A DNA stretch of 64,000 nt. Source: Akebia trifoliata (Eukaryota > Streptophyta > Magnoliopsida > Ranunculales > Lardizabalaceae). Under the pieces are notes generated by a model. The model was given only the letters and a program-made list of their open reading frames with translations, did not search any database and was not told the origin of the DNA. Of the stretch, positions 47,036-59,679 are shown piece by piece (the stretch's first letter is position 1; each line of letters begins with the position of its first letter). Position numbers and translations under genes: made by a program. The stretch spans positions 10,119,069 through 10,183,068 of the forward strand of contig CM030714.1 of NCBI GenBank assembly GCA_017979445.1, read 5' to 3'.

Positions 47036-47889
47036 AGATGAGAGAGGGCACCTAAACATGACAATAATGACGAGTCTGTAAATCGTCGATATCATGTTAT
47101 CATAAATAGGATAAGGAGTGAAATAACTAATGCACTATATGTTGTTTATGATAGAACCAAAAATTTTGATCTATTTTGGATTTGTTCTTACTGATATGAC
47201 ATCGTAATACTCTAATTTTCATTACAAATGAAAATTATATTTCTTTTTTTGTATGACATTGTAACACTTTTTATTTGATAAAATGTGATCAGTTTATAGT
47301 ATTCATGGTACAATATTTTCCCTCTCATTGTTCTTGTGGCCTAATGATGAAATAATTTACTATTCATATGAAGGAAAACAATAATAGAGTGTTTGGTAGC
47401 TGTTTATCATGATAGGTAAATTAGTAGGATCTAATTTAATACAATTTAAGTTTTCTTATAAAAAAAATTATTGATATATCGATTATTTACTTTAAAAAAC
47501 ACAATGATATTTTTTTTATGGCAAATTAAGTAAATGAGTGTGACTTGGATAATACAGTGGTTAAAAACTTATGCATGACTTGGAGAAGTAGAAGAATATT
47601 ATATATACATTAATAGGATGTAATATCTTACTTATAACATATATTTTGATTTTGATTATAATGTTAATAATAACATTTCTCCTTCAACGATGATAGAGAA
47701 GTATAATGATTTAAAATATGTTGATGTACGTATTATATGCTTGTTTAAATGTTAATGTAGATGGTAATATGATATTTAGATGTTTATAATTAGTTAATAT
47801 TATTTGAATAATGTGATCTTTATATGTCAAAAAAGGTCATTTGATAGTTTTTGTATATATAAGACCAATTTGATTAATTTGTTAGAATC

Positions 47890-50800
47890 TGAATTCGTTT
47901 TGACCTTTTTTTCACTAAGTAGTTCGAAGAGGTCCGATTAGTAAATAGAAAAATTTCTAAGAATTGGAAGTTGCCACCTAGTTTAGGTCTACGAACAAAA
48001 AAACAAAAAAAAATCCAAATGGATCTGGATCGGTCTACGGATAAGAGAAATGGGTAAGGAGTCAGATTACAGGTTGCGGAAGGTGTTAAGCACTAAACCC
48101 GTTTGATCGAGATAATCGGTCTTTACTACTACGATCCAAGAAACATCTTAAAGTCAAATGGGGAAGACTATGGCTAAGATCCTCCAATTATTACATGATT
48201 CCTCACATTCTGCACAAAATAGAAAGATTTGAAAAACCTTAATTTAATCCCATGATCTAAAGTCAATAAAAAAAATATCCGTATGCAAATATTTTCCACA
48301 TTGTCCAAAATAGAAACTCACGAGAATCTTCTAAGTAGGAAAATTACAAATAGAAAATTGTTAAATTGGGACTTATAAAGTTTCCAAATTAGGAACGTAA
48401 AATTTCCTAAATTAAAAATCAAAAAGTATATGATGAGCCCCACAATTAGAAGTTTATAAACTGAATTATCTCAAAATAGAAAGTTTCCAAAAAAGATCAA
48501 ATTTTCGAATTAGAAATTTTCAAATCCATGAACATAAACTTTCTAAATATGAAGATGTAAAATCTTCTAAATTGGGAATTGCTAAAATGTGAACTTTCTA
48601 AATTAGAAGTTTATAAATATATGTTTTTCCAAAATAGAAAATTATGCAATTTCTTATTAGAAAGTTTCAAATATGGATTTTCTAACGATTCGTAAATATA
48701 ACTTTCCCAAAGAAGAATTTTAGGAATGTGAAATCCTCAATTAGAAAATTATAAATTTACAATTAATCACCAAGTCGAAAATTTACAAAATAACAGTGAA
48801 AAATCCCATGTTATCATAGTTACCAATTTAGAGATTGACAAATATCCATGCATACAAAATTTCCAAATTTGAAGAAAAATCGACACTCATCTAATTCTTA
48901 AATTAATCAAATGGACATGCATACATAATTCTTAACATTTCCAAAACAATTATAATTTAACGACATCCATGTTTGTCAAGTTAGGAAATACATTATCACA
49001 TGAAATAATTTTCAACCCATCACAAATTCATCATAAAAATATATTTTCCAACCCTAAAACAATGCAAAGAGCTTGAGCATCATCATAAATTACACAAATT
49101 CAATTTGAGCACAATGATTGTAACATATAAAAAAATCTCCTAATCCTATTAACATGCAAAATTAAAAAAAATAAAAATAAATAAATGAGATGCATAAAGA
49201 ATATTCTCCTAATTCTATCAATACGCAAAAACAAATAAAATCATAGAAAAAACATAGAAAGTGTTCTCCTAGTCCCATTAATATGCAAACATATATAAAA
49301 ATTCCTTCTAATCCTATTCATATGCAACCAAAACATTCACCTCACCTTATTGATATGCTAAAAAATACGAAAAAAAAAGGTGCATACAAAATATTTTCCT
49401 AATTTTATCATCATGCAAAAGAAAATAAAAAAACATAGAAAAATAATACATATAAAAAAAATTCTCCTAATCTCATTGATATAAAAATATAAGAAATACT
49501 AAAAAAAAAAAAAAACCACCAATTCTATTTGATACGTAAAAATAAATGAAAACATGAAAAAATGGAAAAATTCTCCTAATCCTACGGACGTGCAAAAGTA
49601 AATAAAAAATAAAATAAATAAATAAATTAAAAAAGATTTACCTATGGAATGAAATAACAATGAATCGATTCCTTCAAGTCCAACTCAAAAAACTTGCGAG
49701 TGTTCACTGCTGTGAGGACGCGAGAGAGGCGTTCTTGTAGGTACTATAACCGTGAATCGAAAAGAGGGCTGGGAGATGGCTATTGCAAGCAGAACGTGAG
49801 AGAGAAAGGATGGCTGAAGTAGTCATGTTTTGAAGAGAGGGTCGTGTTGTTGGTCTATAAGAGATATAAAGACAGAGAGGGTGGGGAGAGTTGAGGGAGA
49901 TGAGTGTAGAGCTTAGAGGATCAACTAGCAGAGATGTGGAAGAAGAGAAAAATGTGAAAAAAAAACAAGAGAGAGTGCATGTGAGAATAGAGATGTAGGG
50001 GGAAGAGAGAGTTCCTTGATTAAGAGAAAGATAGATGTGTAGAGATTGAGCGAAAGAGAGGGAGAACATGAGAGTTGTTATTGTGGCTATGGAGAAAGAG
50101 GAGAATGTGCAGGGTGAGAGACATTTCAGCTGAGTGAGAGGTAGGGGAGCCTGTCCAAAAGAGAGGGAGAACAGCCTTGCTGCTGTAAAAAGTTGGAGAG
50201 GAAGAGGTGAGGGCAACAAGGGAGTTGCAGGGATGGCCGTTGGGATGTGGGTTGTGTAGCAACTATGTTTTTTTTTTTGTTTTTGTTGAAGAGAACCGTT
50301 AAAGAAGACATGGAGAGGGAGAAGGGCAGAGAGAGTAGAGTGTTGAATAAGAAGCCTATTGGATTTCAGCCACGCTATTGAATAGAAGCCTAAATCTGTT
50401 GCTGATTTTGCTCCTCCTTATTATGCTCAATATAAGGTAGTAGATGTTGCTGCTGCTGATTTTTCTGCTTCTTATTCTCCTCAATATAACGTAGCTGATG
50501 TTGCTGATTTTTCTCCTACTTATTCTCCTCAAGATAACGCTGCTGATACAGCCTTCATCTGTGGCATCGCAAGAGAATAGAGACTAAATCAAAGATGAAT
50601 TAGTTTCCTAATAGGAAAACTCATTCTCTATTGTCGATTGAGTCTATTTTACTTATAAATAAGTAATAAATAAGGTAGAAACAGATGTGAAGAAAAAACA
50701 GAGAGAGAGAGAACAGAAAAAATTCTCTGGTTCTTGAGCCAATTGTAATCTCTAGTATCATTAATAATATCCCTCTCCGTTTGCACGTGGATGTAGGCGA

Positions 50801-52038
50801 TTTGCCGAACCACTATAATTCTGGTGTGTGCTCTTGTTCTATGCTGGATTTTGTTCATTATTTCGTGAAGCTAATATCCATATTGAATTCTATTTGCTGC
50901 GTAACTTAACATAGAGGACTTAGCTAGGAACGTGTGGAGAGACTTTAACGTAAAGGAGAAGGTCTCCTTTAGTTGCCTTCTTTTTCTACACGTCTTATTT
51001 TTTCATTTTTCTTCTCTTCTCTTTCACGTTTCTATTAAGAGAATAAAGGGGTATGATCCCATGCTACTCACCTTTTTGGTTGTCCCTTGTTAATGAGTTG
51101 TGATTGGTTGATTCTTTTTGTTTTGAGTTTTGATTTAATTTTGAATTGACTTTTAATTGAGTTTTGTCTACATTTTGATTTTGATTCAATACTTAAAATT
51201 TTCCTTTTAATTTAAATTTGAATTTGCATTTTATTTCGAATTTTGATTGTTCAATTAATATTTAATTTCAATTTAACTTAGTTAATTGAATTCAATTTTG
51301 AATTTTAAATTTGTTGGTTTAATTAGGTTTCGATAGAATTTGAGTTTATTGGTTGGTTGGTTTTTTGTTTGATTTTGCATTTTAATTGGTTGAGTGATTT
51401 TTAATTTGATCTTAATTATTTAATTTTTGATTTGAGTTTTATTTTCACTATATTGGATTTTTAATTGGATTTCGATTTGATTTTTTATTATATTTTCCTA
51501 AGGACCAGGGTCTTTAAGTTAGAGTTGGACATTGAGGAGCATTTCGATAATTTTTGTGATTTGTCTTAAATTTTTCTGTTTTCATCAATTTTCGTCCCAT
51601 TAGACTCGAAATCATATTTTGAGCGCAATGGAGGTACTTTCAAGATTTTTCGGAGGTTCAAATTTCATGAGGGGTATTTTTGTGATTGTTTTGCAGATTT
51701 TTACAAATTTCGACATGAGGTTTCTTTCAGTCCCAATGTGATTATTTCTAAGTTTCAAGGTTGTGTTTTCATAATTTAGCGAGATCTCTAAGTTATCGAA
51801 CTGTGTAGCGAACTTAAAGCATACGTACTTGCTAAATCAAGTAAACGGTGTAGCAATCCTAAGCATGCGTAAATTTCTATGTCAAGTCGTAGCGAATAAG
51901 GGGGATGAAAGGACTAGAATTGAAAGGAATCAGGATAGTACTCACAAGCTTTCGGATTATTTGCAGTCATCATTAGGAATTCACGGCAATTAGATAAGAA
52001 ATTATCGAATTAGGCAAATGCAAAATGGAGTGTCTACA
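47890..52038 (+). mobile_element. Very long candidate solo LTR C (4.1 kb), target duplication GAATC
   Basis: It begins TGAATTCGTTTTGACC and ends GGAGTGTCTACA, flanked by GAATC (47,885-47,889 and 52,039-52,043). Near the start are GTTGCCACCTAG (about 47,970) and AAGGTGTTAAGCAC (about 48,080), the same landmarks as in LTR A. The interior has an A-rich region (48,200-49,650) with a loosely repeated TTCTCCTAATCCTATTAATA word. Further on are a purine-rich block (49,700-50,340), a short tandem repeat of GCTGATTTTTCTCCT (50,400-50,530) and a T-rich region. No second LTR, gag or pol is visible. The length is unusual, so the boundary call is less certain than for A and B. Confidence 0.65.
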
Positions 52039-52043
52039 GAATC

Positions 52044-53456
52044 CAATAATAAATTTTTTTCAAACGAACATCAATTTCAAGTTTTTGTGCTTCTTTAACG
52101 AATAAGTTTTTATTGGATGTAACTTTACAGGCTCTGGACTTCTGTTTCTTCCAAAAGACAACTCCTAGAACTAGAGTTGGAAGTTGTAAAGAACAGACCC
52201 TGAGCTAATGCTTCTGTTAGACACACAAACCTAAAGCAGAAGCTAGAATCTGTAACAAACAGACCTTAAAGTGATTGTGAGGACACTGCGTTAGATACTG
52301 AACTGACGAGAAGGAGTGCATGGAATTCTAGATTCTTTTCCTCAACATACGAGTGAAAAACATCTATGGTTATGTGGATGCCTCTGAAAAAAACAAGCTT
52401 TTCAAGCTTCTATGTGAAGCCCGATACTTCTACAATTTTTGTGACAAACAAGATTCTTTCAGGCGTAGCTTCCCAAGCTCTGGGCTTTTGCTTCTCCTCG
52501 GCACAAAAGCATGAAGTAGAAGCTAGAAGATATAACAGGCAGTACCTAACATAGTCACTCTAGGACGACTCATATTTTAATGGAGCTGAATGTTGGTCAA
52601 TTGAGAAAATCATGCTAATGAATGAGCAAAGATAAGGTAATTGAGAGTGGAAAGATTAAAAAAAAAAACAAAAAAAAAAAGACGCAACACTTTCTAGAAA
52701 ATGTAGGAATAGATTTAACAAGAAACAAACTAAGAGGAAAATGAATGTGATAGCTAGTCATGTTCAACTAAAATAGATTAACGTTTCAGTTTGAAGAAAT
52801 ATTCTAGTTGACGGTCTTAAAAAATGAATAGAAGATCCAAAAGAAGTTAGATGGAGATAATGAAAGTAGATATGGACTCACTCTCAAAAATAAAAGATTT
52901 GTTTTTGGATAGAATCGAATTAAGGAACAATATTCGTTTAGTCAACTATGAATAAGTTATTAGTGTACAAATCCAAACTCAGCATTATTGGGGACTTAGA
53001 TTCAAGAATTTTTTGTAGATAACTTATAGCAATTGGATGTAACTAAACACGTGGCTACGGAATCTAGATAGAGTTTGATGGCGGAATAAGATTTGTTTAG
53101 TCTACCCCAAATAATGATTAAGAACTTTTAATCATTAGATTTTTGTTAATTAATCACCGTATAGATTCGTGAGTCATTCTAATTTTTCAAGTGTTTATTC
53201 TCCATTCGTTAGATGATGGGCCCAATATCTATAAAATGAGTTGGGCCAAAATATTGTGATATAGGGCTTGAGATATTTTCTCGAACTTCAAACTTTTGGA
53301 CGCTAACCCAACAGAGTTGGGCATGTTGTGCTTGGCTAAAACGCTCTATATAATGGACCTACAAGCCTGCACCCATACCCAAGTCTGACCCTCTTTAGAA
53401 AGGGTACCTTCTCTACACCAAAACATACGGAGCTTACTTTTCTTGCTCAACCAACA
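52044..53456. other. Intergenic with fragments of the AACAAACAG small-transposon family
   Basis: 52,044-52,550 contains three diverged ends of the type TCTGTAACAAACAGACC, with AAGCAGAAGCTAGAA-like words in both orientations: the debris of small non-autonomous elements also seen at 42,013-42,350. 52,560-53,456 shows nothing recognisable beyond an A-run. Confidence 0.45.
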
Positions 53457-53651
53457 ATGGTTTTAAAACTCGTTTTAACATCTCGTCTTGTCCATGAATG
53501 AGACCAAGTCGTCTTGGATGAGATTTTAAAAAATGCCTTGGAATTAGAACGAACCATGCCTTTGAGATGACTTGTTAACTTGTCTCGTTGGCGGACGAGA
53601 CCGAGACAACTTGGACAAGCTGTCTCGGTCTTGGACAAGATTTAAAACCAT
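53457..53651. mobile_element. MITE, ATGGTTTTAAAACTCG family (copy at duplication edge)
   Basis: Ends ATGGTTTTAAAACTCG and GATTTAAAACCAT are inverted. The interior pairs CTCGTCTTGTCCATG with CAAGACCGAGAC-type words. The same family occurs at 56,109-56,337, 61,233-61,462 and, degenerate, near 17,045-17,420. Its right end coincides with the left end of the tandemly duplicated segment. Confidence 0.75.
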
Positions 53652-54484
53652 GCAGCCAACTGGCCATCGATATTTGATACCCAATCTTATTATGAAGCTT
53701 TTCATTCGAGTAGTTGAGTAATGCTGCCCAACAAACCATATCTAGTTTTGTCATGTGGCTTATTCACTAATCCATGGATACTTGGTCTTATCTTGGAACC
53801 TAGAATCCGATTCCACATTTTAATTTTCTAAATAAAATGATATATAGACCATGATTTTAAAAATATATATAATCATATAAGCAAGCTATTTTTTTCCCCC
53901 CGAAAATAATGTGGTTCTATGATGATAGTAGATTCTTTATGTAGTAATTTTTATTTTTGCATTAAAAAAAATTGAACTAAAAATAATAGTTATTATTGCC
54001 GGTCCCAAGTGTGAATAAAGTATGAATATTACGTCAAGTTGGTAATCGATGAAAAGTTATCTCACCTCCAAAGATGAACTTGATCTCTTATTTCACTCAT
54101 ATAGGCCACAAGTATTTGAGCCTATTTATGGATCAGGCTGGATCAACCCACAAGTTTCTTATAAATATAAGAAATAGTTACAATATAGTATAAATAAAAT
54201 TATATTATAAGTTGTTGGGTCTAGCAACGCAATGTGCCTAGTCACACTACCCAAACTCGATCCACAATAGGGTGGCACGGGACTGGCCGAAACCTAGCCC
54301 TTAGACAATTCCTCAGTGACCCAATCCTTCTATTAGAGGTGTCGCTCCTCCTCTCAAATCTTGCTCTGATGCTTCTAAAGCGAATCCTTCTTCAATCCCC
54401 ACTCTCAAAGTATGGGAACTTGCTCTCAAAATATTGAAATCCATTCACATAACGAATCACAATTCATATATCATATGAAGTATT

Positions 54485-54725
54485 TTTTATTTCTTACATG
54501 AGTCGTGATAAACTAACTTACGCACATGACATACTTAATTGACTTACTTGACGTGACAGGCTCGAAAATCGTAGATGTTCTCTCCTCGAGATACAAAACT
54601 GCATTTTTTTTATGGGGAATTGTAGTTCTATATTCTGAGGAGAGCACATCCATTGTTTCCAAGTCTATCATGTCAGGTAAATCAATTGAGTTATCACATG
54701 GCTAAGTCAAATTATCAGTACTCTT
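54485..54725. mobile_element. Foldback MITE, GAGTCGTGATAA ends (copy 1)
   Basis: Left GAGTCGTGATAAACTAACTT and right AAGTCAAATTATCAGTACTC are inverted. The arms continue inward as TTGACTTACTTGACGTGACA facing TGTCAGGTAAATCAA-type words, then ATGTTCTCTCCTCGAGATAC facing TTCTGAGGAGAGCACAT. The same element is at 60,505-60,735 in copy 2, so it predates the duplication. Confidence 0.75.
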
Positions 54726-55018
54726 CTTAAATATCTATTAGTCATGTATGTCCTCAAAAGTAAATACTACGAAAAATGCAAGAAAGCAATGAATGTAGGG
54801 CCAATAAAAATATAATAACTATGGACCATGGTGGAGTCATGTACAGAATTTATTAGTAAAGTATGTTTATTTTATTAAAAAATAATAAATTTAAATTGTA
54901 AAAGATATGGTTTTTGCAAAAGAAAATATTTAGTGATGGATTAATGAAAGCAAATGAAGCTTAAATAGTAAAAGTAATATTTGAATATATTACATATAAC
55001 TTAATACATACGCTTTGG

Positions 55019-55271
55019 CAGGGGCGGAGCCAATAAGGAGCTGGTGGGAGCAATTGCCCCCACAGAACTTTGAGACACCGCTATATTTTCGATTAATTAC
55101 ATGCCCCATTTGTCCCCACACCCTCACCTCTCTCCAATTTTTGCCCACACACCCTCACCTCCCTCCAATTGTATTTTCCAGCACAAATAATTTTCCCACC
55201 ATCCAAATTCTTCAACTATACAACTAACCATAGTTTGCCCCCACTACAAGAAAATCTAGGCTGCACCCCTG
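55019..55271. mobile_element. hAT-type MITE, CAGGGGCGGAGCC ends, 8 bp target duplication (one mismatch)
   Basis: A 253 bp element with ends CAGGGGCGGAGCC and GGCTGCACCCCTG (inverted), flanked by CGCTTTGG (55,011-55,018) and CACTTTGG (55,272-55,279). It lies in the part of copy 1 that is missing from copy 2. A one-ended relic of the same family (AAGGGCGGAGTCAGAATTTT) is at about 5,408. Confidence 0.8.
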
Positions 55272-56108
55272 CACTTTGGAGACGTTCTACACTTCAAGAT
55301 ATTTTTAAACATTGCACTTTTTCATTCTCGCTATCACTCCACACAGGAAAACCCTAATAATTGAAGCACACTTTAATTGAGGTGCTCACACGAAATTATT
55401 AAGACACATTTAGATGTTGACACGGCCCCATAAACCCTTAGGTTGACAACATACTTTCAATGCGAAATAATAATAGTAATAATAAGAAGGATCCAGTCAT
55501 CCTATGGCCCAAAAAAAGAAAGAAAGGAACTCCTTAAACAGTCTCCAAGAAATCTGAATAAAAATCATTAATGTTCCACAAAGTTGTGGCAAAACAAACT
55601 AAAAGGTAAAATTCAGGAAAAACATCAAATAATTTAGACTTTTTTTTTTCAAATGTATATACATTCTTTAGAAAAATGATGCAGAAAATAAGTTCTACCA
55701 TTTTATTGCATCAAGGATTGGCTTTTAGTTTTGGAGTTAGAGGGGTAATTGGGGGAGTATAACATTTGGAGTTGAAAAAATCATTTTCATGGTGAGTGGC
55801 TTGATGCGAACCTAAACCAATATTCTATAAACATCTGAAGTGTTAATGGTGCAAAAGGACAGGTCCATATCTATTTGGGGTTGTAACATACCACCACACT
55901 CTACAACGAACCACTTCATGGCGGCTTTTATTCTAGCACATTTCTAATCATTTTTTTCTGAATCACGTTTCTTCTGAAGTTTGAACCCGAGACATGGTAT
56001 TAGCTTTGATACCAAATGGTACGAATCCAACAAATAGGCCAAAAATATCTAGGTGTTAGTAGTGCAAAAAGTTAAGACTATATCTACTTATGGTAGTGAT
56101 TAGTAACC

Positions 56109-56337
56109 ATGGTTTTAAAACTCGATTTCGCGTCTCGTCTTGTCCAAACCAGATACTAAGTCGTCTCGGATGAGTCTTTCGATACGTTTGAGACATCTCG
56201 TTCAAAAATATAAAAAAATGAACTTGGATTATAAATTATCTCATCCAAAAAATTAACTTGTCTATCCGTCTCGTCCATGCCCGATACTGAGATGACTTGG
56301 ACAATACGTCTCGGTCTCGGACAAGTTTTGAAACCAT
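56109..56337. mobile_element. MITE, ATGGTTTTAAAACTCG family (copy 1 of duplicated segment)
   Basis: Ends ATGGTTTTAAAACTCG and CAAGTTTTGAAACCAT are inverted. The interior has paired GTCTCGTCTTGTCC and GGTCTCGGACAAG words. The matching element in copy 2 is at 61,233-61,462. Confidence 0.8.
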
Positions 56338-57590
56338 GCTAATAACAAGGAGTGGGAAAGCATCTTCCAGGGAAAAATTTCCTTCGATGGAAAAATGACT
56401 TTCTAGGAAAAACGCACAATCATACACCAAAAAATTCCATTTTCCAAATAAAACCATTTTCCCACATTGTGGGGTCTAAGATGTTAGAAATTATAATCAG
56501 AGAATGTTTGTTATGGTAGCTTGTTAGAAAATCTACATGGCATATTATTATTATTATTATTATGGAAAGTAAAATGGTCTGCCCAAGCGAGCCATCATCC
56601 TAAGGTCCAAACTGATGGATGATCATAGAGATTTGTGTGCCATGAATCTCATGGAATATCCAATTCTCATGACCTTGTAACCATGTTATATACATCCCCC
56701 AATTTTTAATTGGTACCAAAGTTTATAATCTTATTTAGAGACAATATTTGATCAGAAAAAAAATTGAGATCGTCTCAACTAACACATGCAATATGAGATA
56801 ATTCCAAATATTAAATGTTTTGAAATCAATAAGTTATTCAACCCTCATCCAAGTGATGGTACGAGACTTGAAACCATGGTTGGCAGGAATAATAATGAGA
56901 TGGTTTGATATATATAAAATCTACTAAAACTTTTACTTAAAAACATTCCAAAGTACCATTATAAGAACAAATCTTGAAGACTAGTCCACCCTAACAAACT
57001 TTAATGATGCCTACTAATCACACAATACAATCTAATTTTTAACCTAATATTTATTGGATTTTTGCATTTCATTATTTCTCATCATCGTCCATGTGTGTTG
57101 TTCATTGGGTGGGACCTATTGTGTCAATATGAGCCCTCATAGACCTGAATTTGATTTATGATTGGGGCCAGAAAGCCCTAATAAAAATTTATTAAAAGTC
57201 AAGCCAGGATGACCCATTGACAGTACCTTAGTGGGGCATCAAATTTATTTATTTTTTCAAGTGGGAAGAGGGAGTAGTAGTCCAGCTGGTGTTGTGAGCT
57301 AAATGTGGTTGATTATCCTCACAAGGGGTTGCAACAACTTGGAATGATTAAAGACCTTTTGAAGAGATCAATTAGATCTCAAAGCTTCAAGTCATTTATG
57401 AGAAAAAATAGAAATTACAAACATAACACAATCACACAAAACACAATGATTTACATGGTTTAGCAATATGCCTATGTCCACGGAATACAAGAACAATTAT
57501 TATTTTTTCATAGTTTTACAGTCTTAGAGATTTCTATTTATATAACCGAGAATTACCACACAAAAAAAAGTAAAATTCTCTGTAGATACG

Positions 57591-59339
57591 TGATTTTTGA
57601 ATCCGAAGAGCACCTGTACGAGGATGTGGAGTCGCTACCATTCTTTTTATAAAAGGGTGTAAATGGTCGTCCGAAAAGTATTTTTAGAAAAAATACCATT
57701 TTGGCATCGTAGTGACTTTCGTACGAATTAAGACATTGATCCACTTAAGATCCAGGTAAAGATTCGATTAGTGAGAGAGAAATGTGTTAGGCACTCATCT
57801 CTCTCCAACAAGTGATGATAACCTTAAAAGTTTGGTCATTTTTGAAATAAAATAAAAAAATATTCGAAGGATCGATAACTTGTACCTTTTTAGAAGGATT
57901 TGATATCGGTATGAACTATAAGGGTCACTTCATTAAAAGATATGATCTTAATAGATATCTTGCGTTTGGAAAATAGTTTTGAAAAATGTTGGCTAATGGT
58001 TGCAGGCCCATTCTCATGGATTGAGAAGGCCCAATTACCGATGGCCTCAAAACTAGTTGAGTAAGGTGTGTGCAAATCCTGTTTAGGGGTTTAAAATAAT
58101 TTTCTTTTAGAAGTGGTTACAATTCCTACACTTTTGCATCTTAGGAACTTTCTAAAAATAAAATTGAAGGAATGAAAGGGGGAGGTAGAAGAAGGAAATG
58201 GAAAGGGAAGAGGAGAAGGTACTATGTTTTCTCTAACCCACCTTGAGGTCTTGACTTCTTATTTTCTTCTTTCTTTCTTTTTCTTCTTCTTCTTTCTTTC
58301 TTAAGTTCTTAATGAGATTATGTGAGTTTTCTTTTAGAGGAGAGGAGGTAATGAGAAGGGATATGAGTTGAGTGAGAAGTTGAGACTTTTCATTCTCTTT
58401 GAAATTTCTTAAGGCTTGAAGGCATGAGCCCTTTTTGAGAGACAATGGGGATATTTATAGGATTTTTAGGTTGCTTTAGAGTTAGAAATGTTCAAGAGAG
58501 AAGGTTATAAGTAATAGCATGAGGTGTAGGTATGAAAGGGATGTTATTTGGAGGTTGGAGAAGGGTATTTGTGTAAGGTGATGGGAATGAGTCATTTTTT
58601 ACTCAAGTGGGCTGGATCGTTCAACCTGTATAGATTGAGTGTTAGGTGAGATTAAAGGTGTGGGTGTTTGGTTAAGAAAATGACTTGTGTAAGAGATTAG
58701 GTGATTAGGTTTTGGGAGGATAGAGGAAATGGTAACAAGTAATGTAAAGGTTTGGGGGTGTGTGTGTCAGGTGAGTTGATTAAGGAGAAGGGGTTTGGGT
58801 TGGTTTACCTTTTTTAGGGTGATGATAGGATTGATTAGAAGAATTTAGGAGGTGAAGGGTAGTGGTGAAAAATGTCTCTCTTGATGATCAAGTGTTGCAT
58901 GAACTTTGATTGGTGTTGATCATGGGTATGTATGTGGGTAAGGGTATGGACTTTAGGTTTGGGCTTAATTGGGTAAGGCTTGTGTCTTGATGAGTGTTTG
59001 AGTCTTAGAATTGGCTTGAGTTAGAGTTGGGTTGCATGGGATTAGGGTTAGGTTAGGTTAAGGCATTAGCTAGAGTTAGACTTGTTTTAGGGTGAGGGTA
59101 AAATGGTTGAATATTAGTGGATCTCAGGTGGATTTATGACGTTTTCGAGTTAGGGATTGGAGTGATGAGAGATGGAGAAGGTGAGAGGCTTTATTGTGTG
59201 TCCATGAGACCCTTAGGGGTCGTAGGATTTTTGATTTGATAGAAAAGTTGAATTTCGAGGGTTTGGGCTTTATAGGGTGTTGACGGATTTTCTTAGTAAA
59301 ATGATCTTTTTGGGGGCTGTTCAAATTGAGGTGTCTACA
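57591..59339 (+). mobile_element. LTR D (apparent solo LTR) in duplication copy 1
   Basis: It begins TGATTTTTGAATCCGAAGAG and ends TTGAGGTGTCTACA (1749 bp). Landmarks GTGGAGTCGCTACC and ATGTGTTAGGCAC match the layout of LTRs A and C, which suggests a related group of LTR retrotransposons. No matching 5 bp target duplication is seen (ATACG on the left, CTTAC on the right). The start may therefore be misplaced, or the LTR may derive from recombination between different elements. A CTTCTT-rich stretch and G-rich repeated GGTTAGG-like words are inside. Confidence 0.65.
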
Positions 59340-59679
59340 CTTACTAAAATAGAAACCCCCTAAAATAAAAAAACCCTTAAGAAAATATTACACGATTTCC
59401 CTTTTTGTATCCCTTAAAAAATTTGAGCTGAGACTCTGTATAGTGCAACAACCCATGCAACCAACTGGCTATTAATATTTGATATCCAATCTTATTATGA
59501 TGCTTTTCATTCGAGTAGTTGAGTAATGTTACCCAACAACCCGTATCTAGTATTGTCATGTGGCTTATTCACTAGTATCCATGGATGCTTGGCCTTATCT
59601 TGGAACCTAGAATCCGATTGCACATTTTAATTTTCTAAATAAAATGATATATAGACCATGATTCAAAATAAATATATAA

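Larger units (their letters stand above)
53652..59339. repeat. Tandem segmental duplication, copy 1
   Basis: It starts at GCAGCCAACTGGCC and runs collinearly, with high identity by eye, to the segment beginning at 59,453. Shared landmarks (copy 1 / copy 2): the 54,234 / 60,250 region with CACAATAGGGTGG; the foldback at 54,485 / 60,505; the MITE at 56,109 / 61,233; GTGTGTTGTTCATTGGGTGG (57,093 / 62,224); and the LTR start at 57,591 / 62,730. It includes 884 bp (about 54,989-55,872) missing from copy 2. No protein-coding gene is inside. Confidence 0.9.

Noticed and set aside
49704..50219. 171-codon Ser/Leu-rich minus-strand frame
   Set aside because: It lies in a purine-rich block of the long LTR; low complexity, with overlapping frames of the same kind and no domain.
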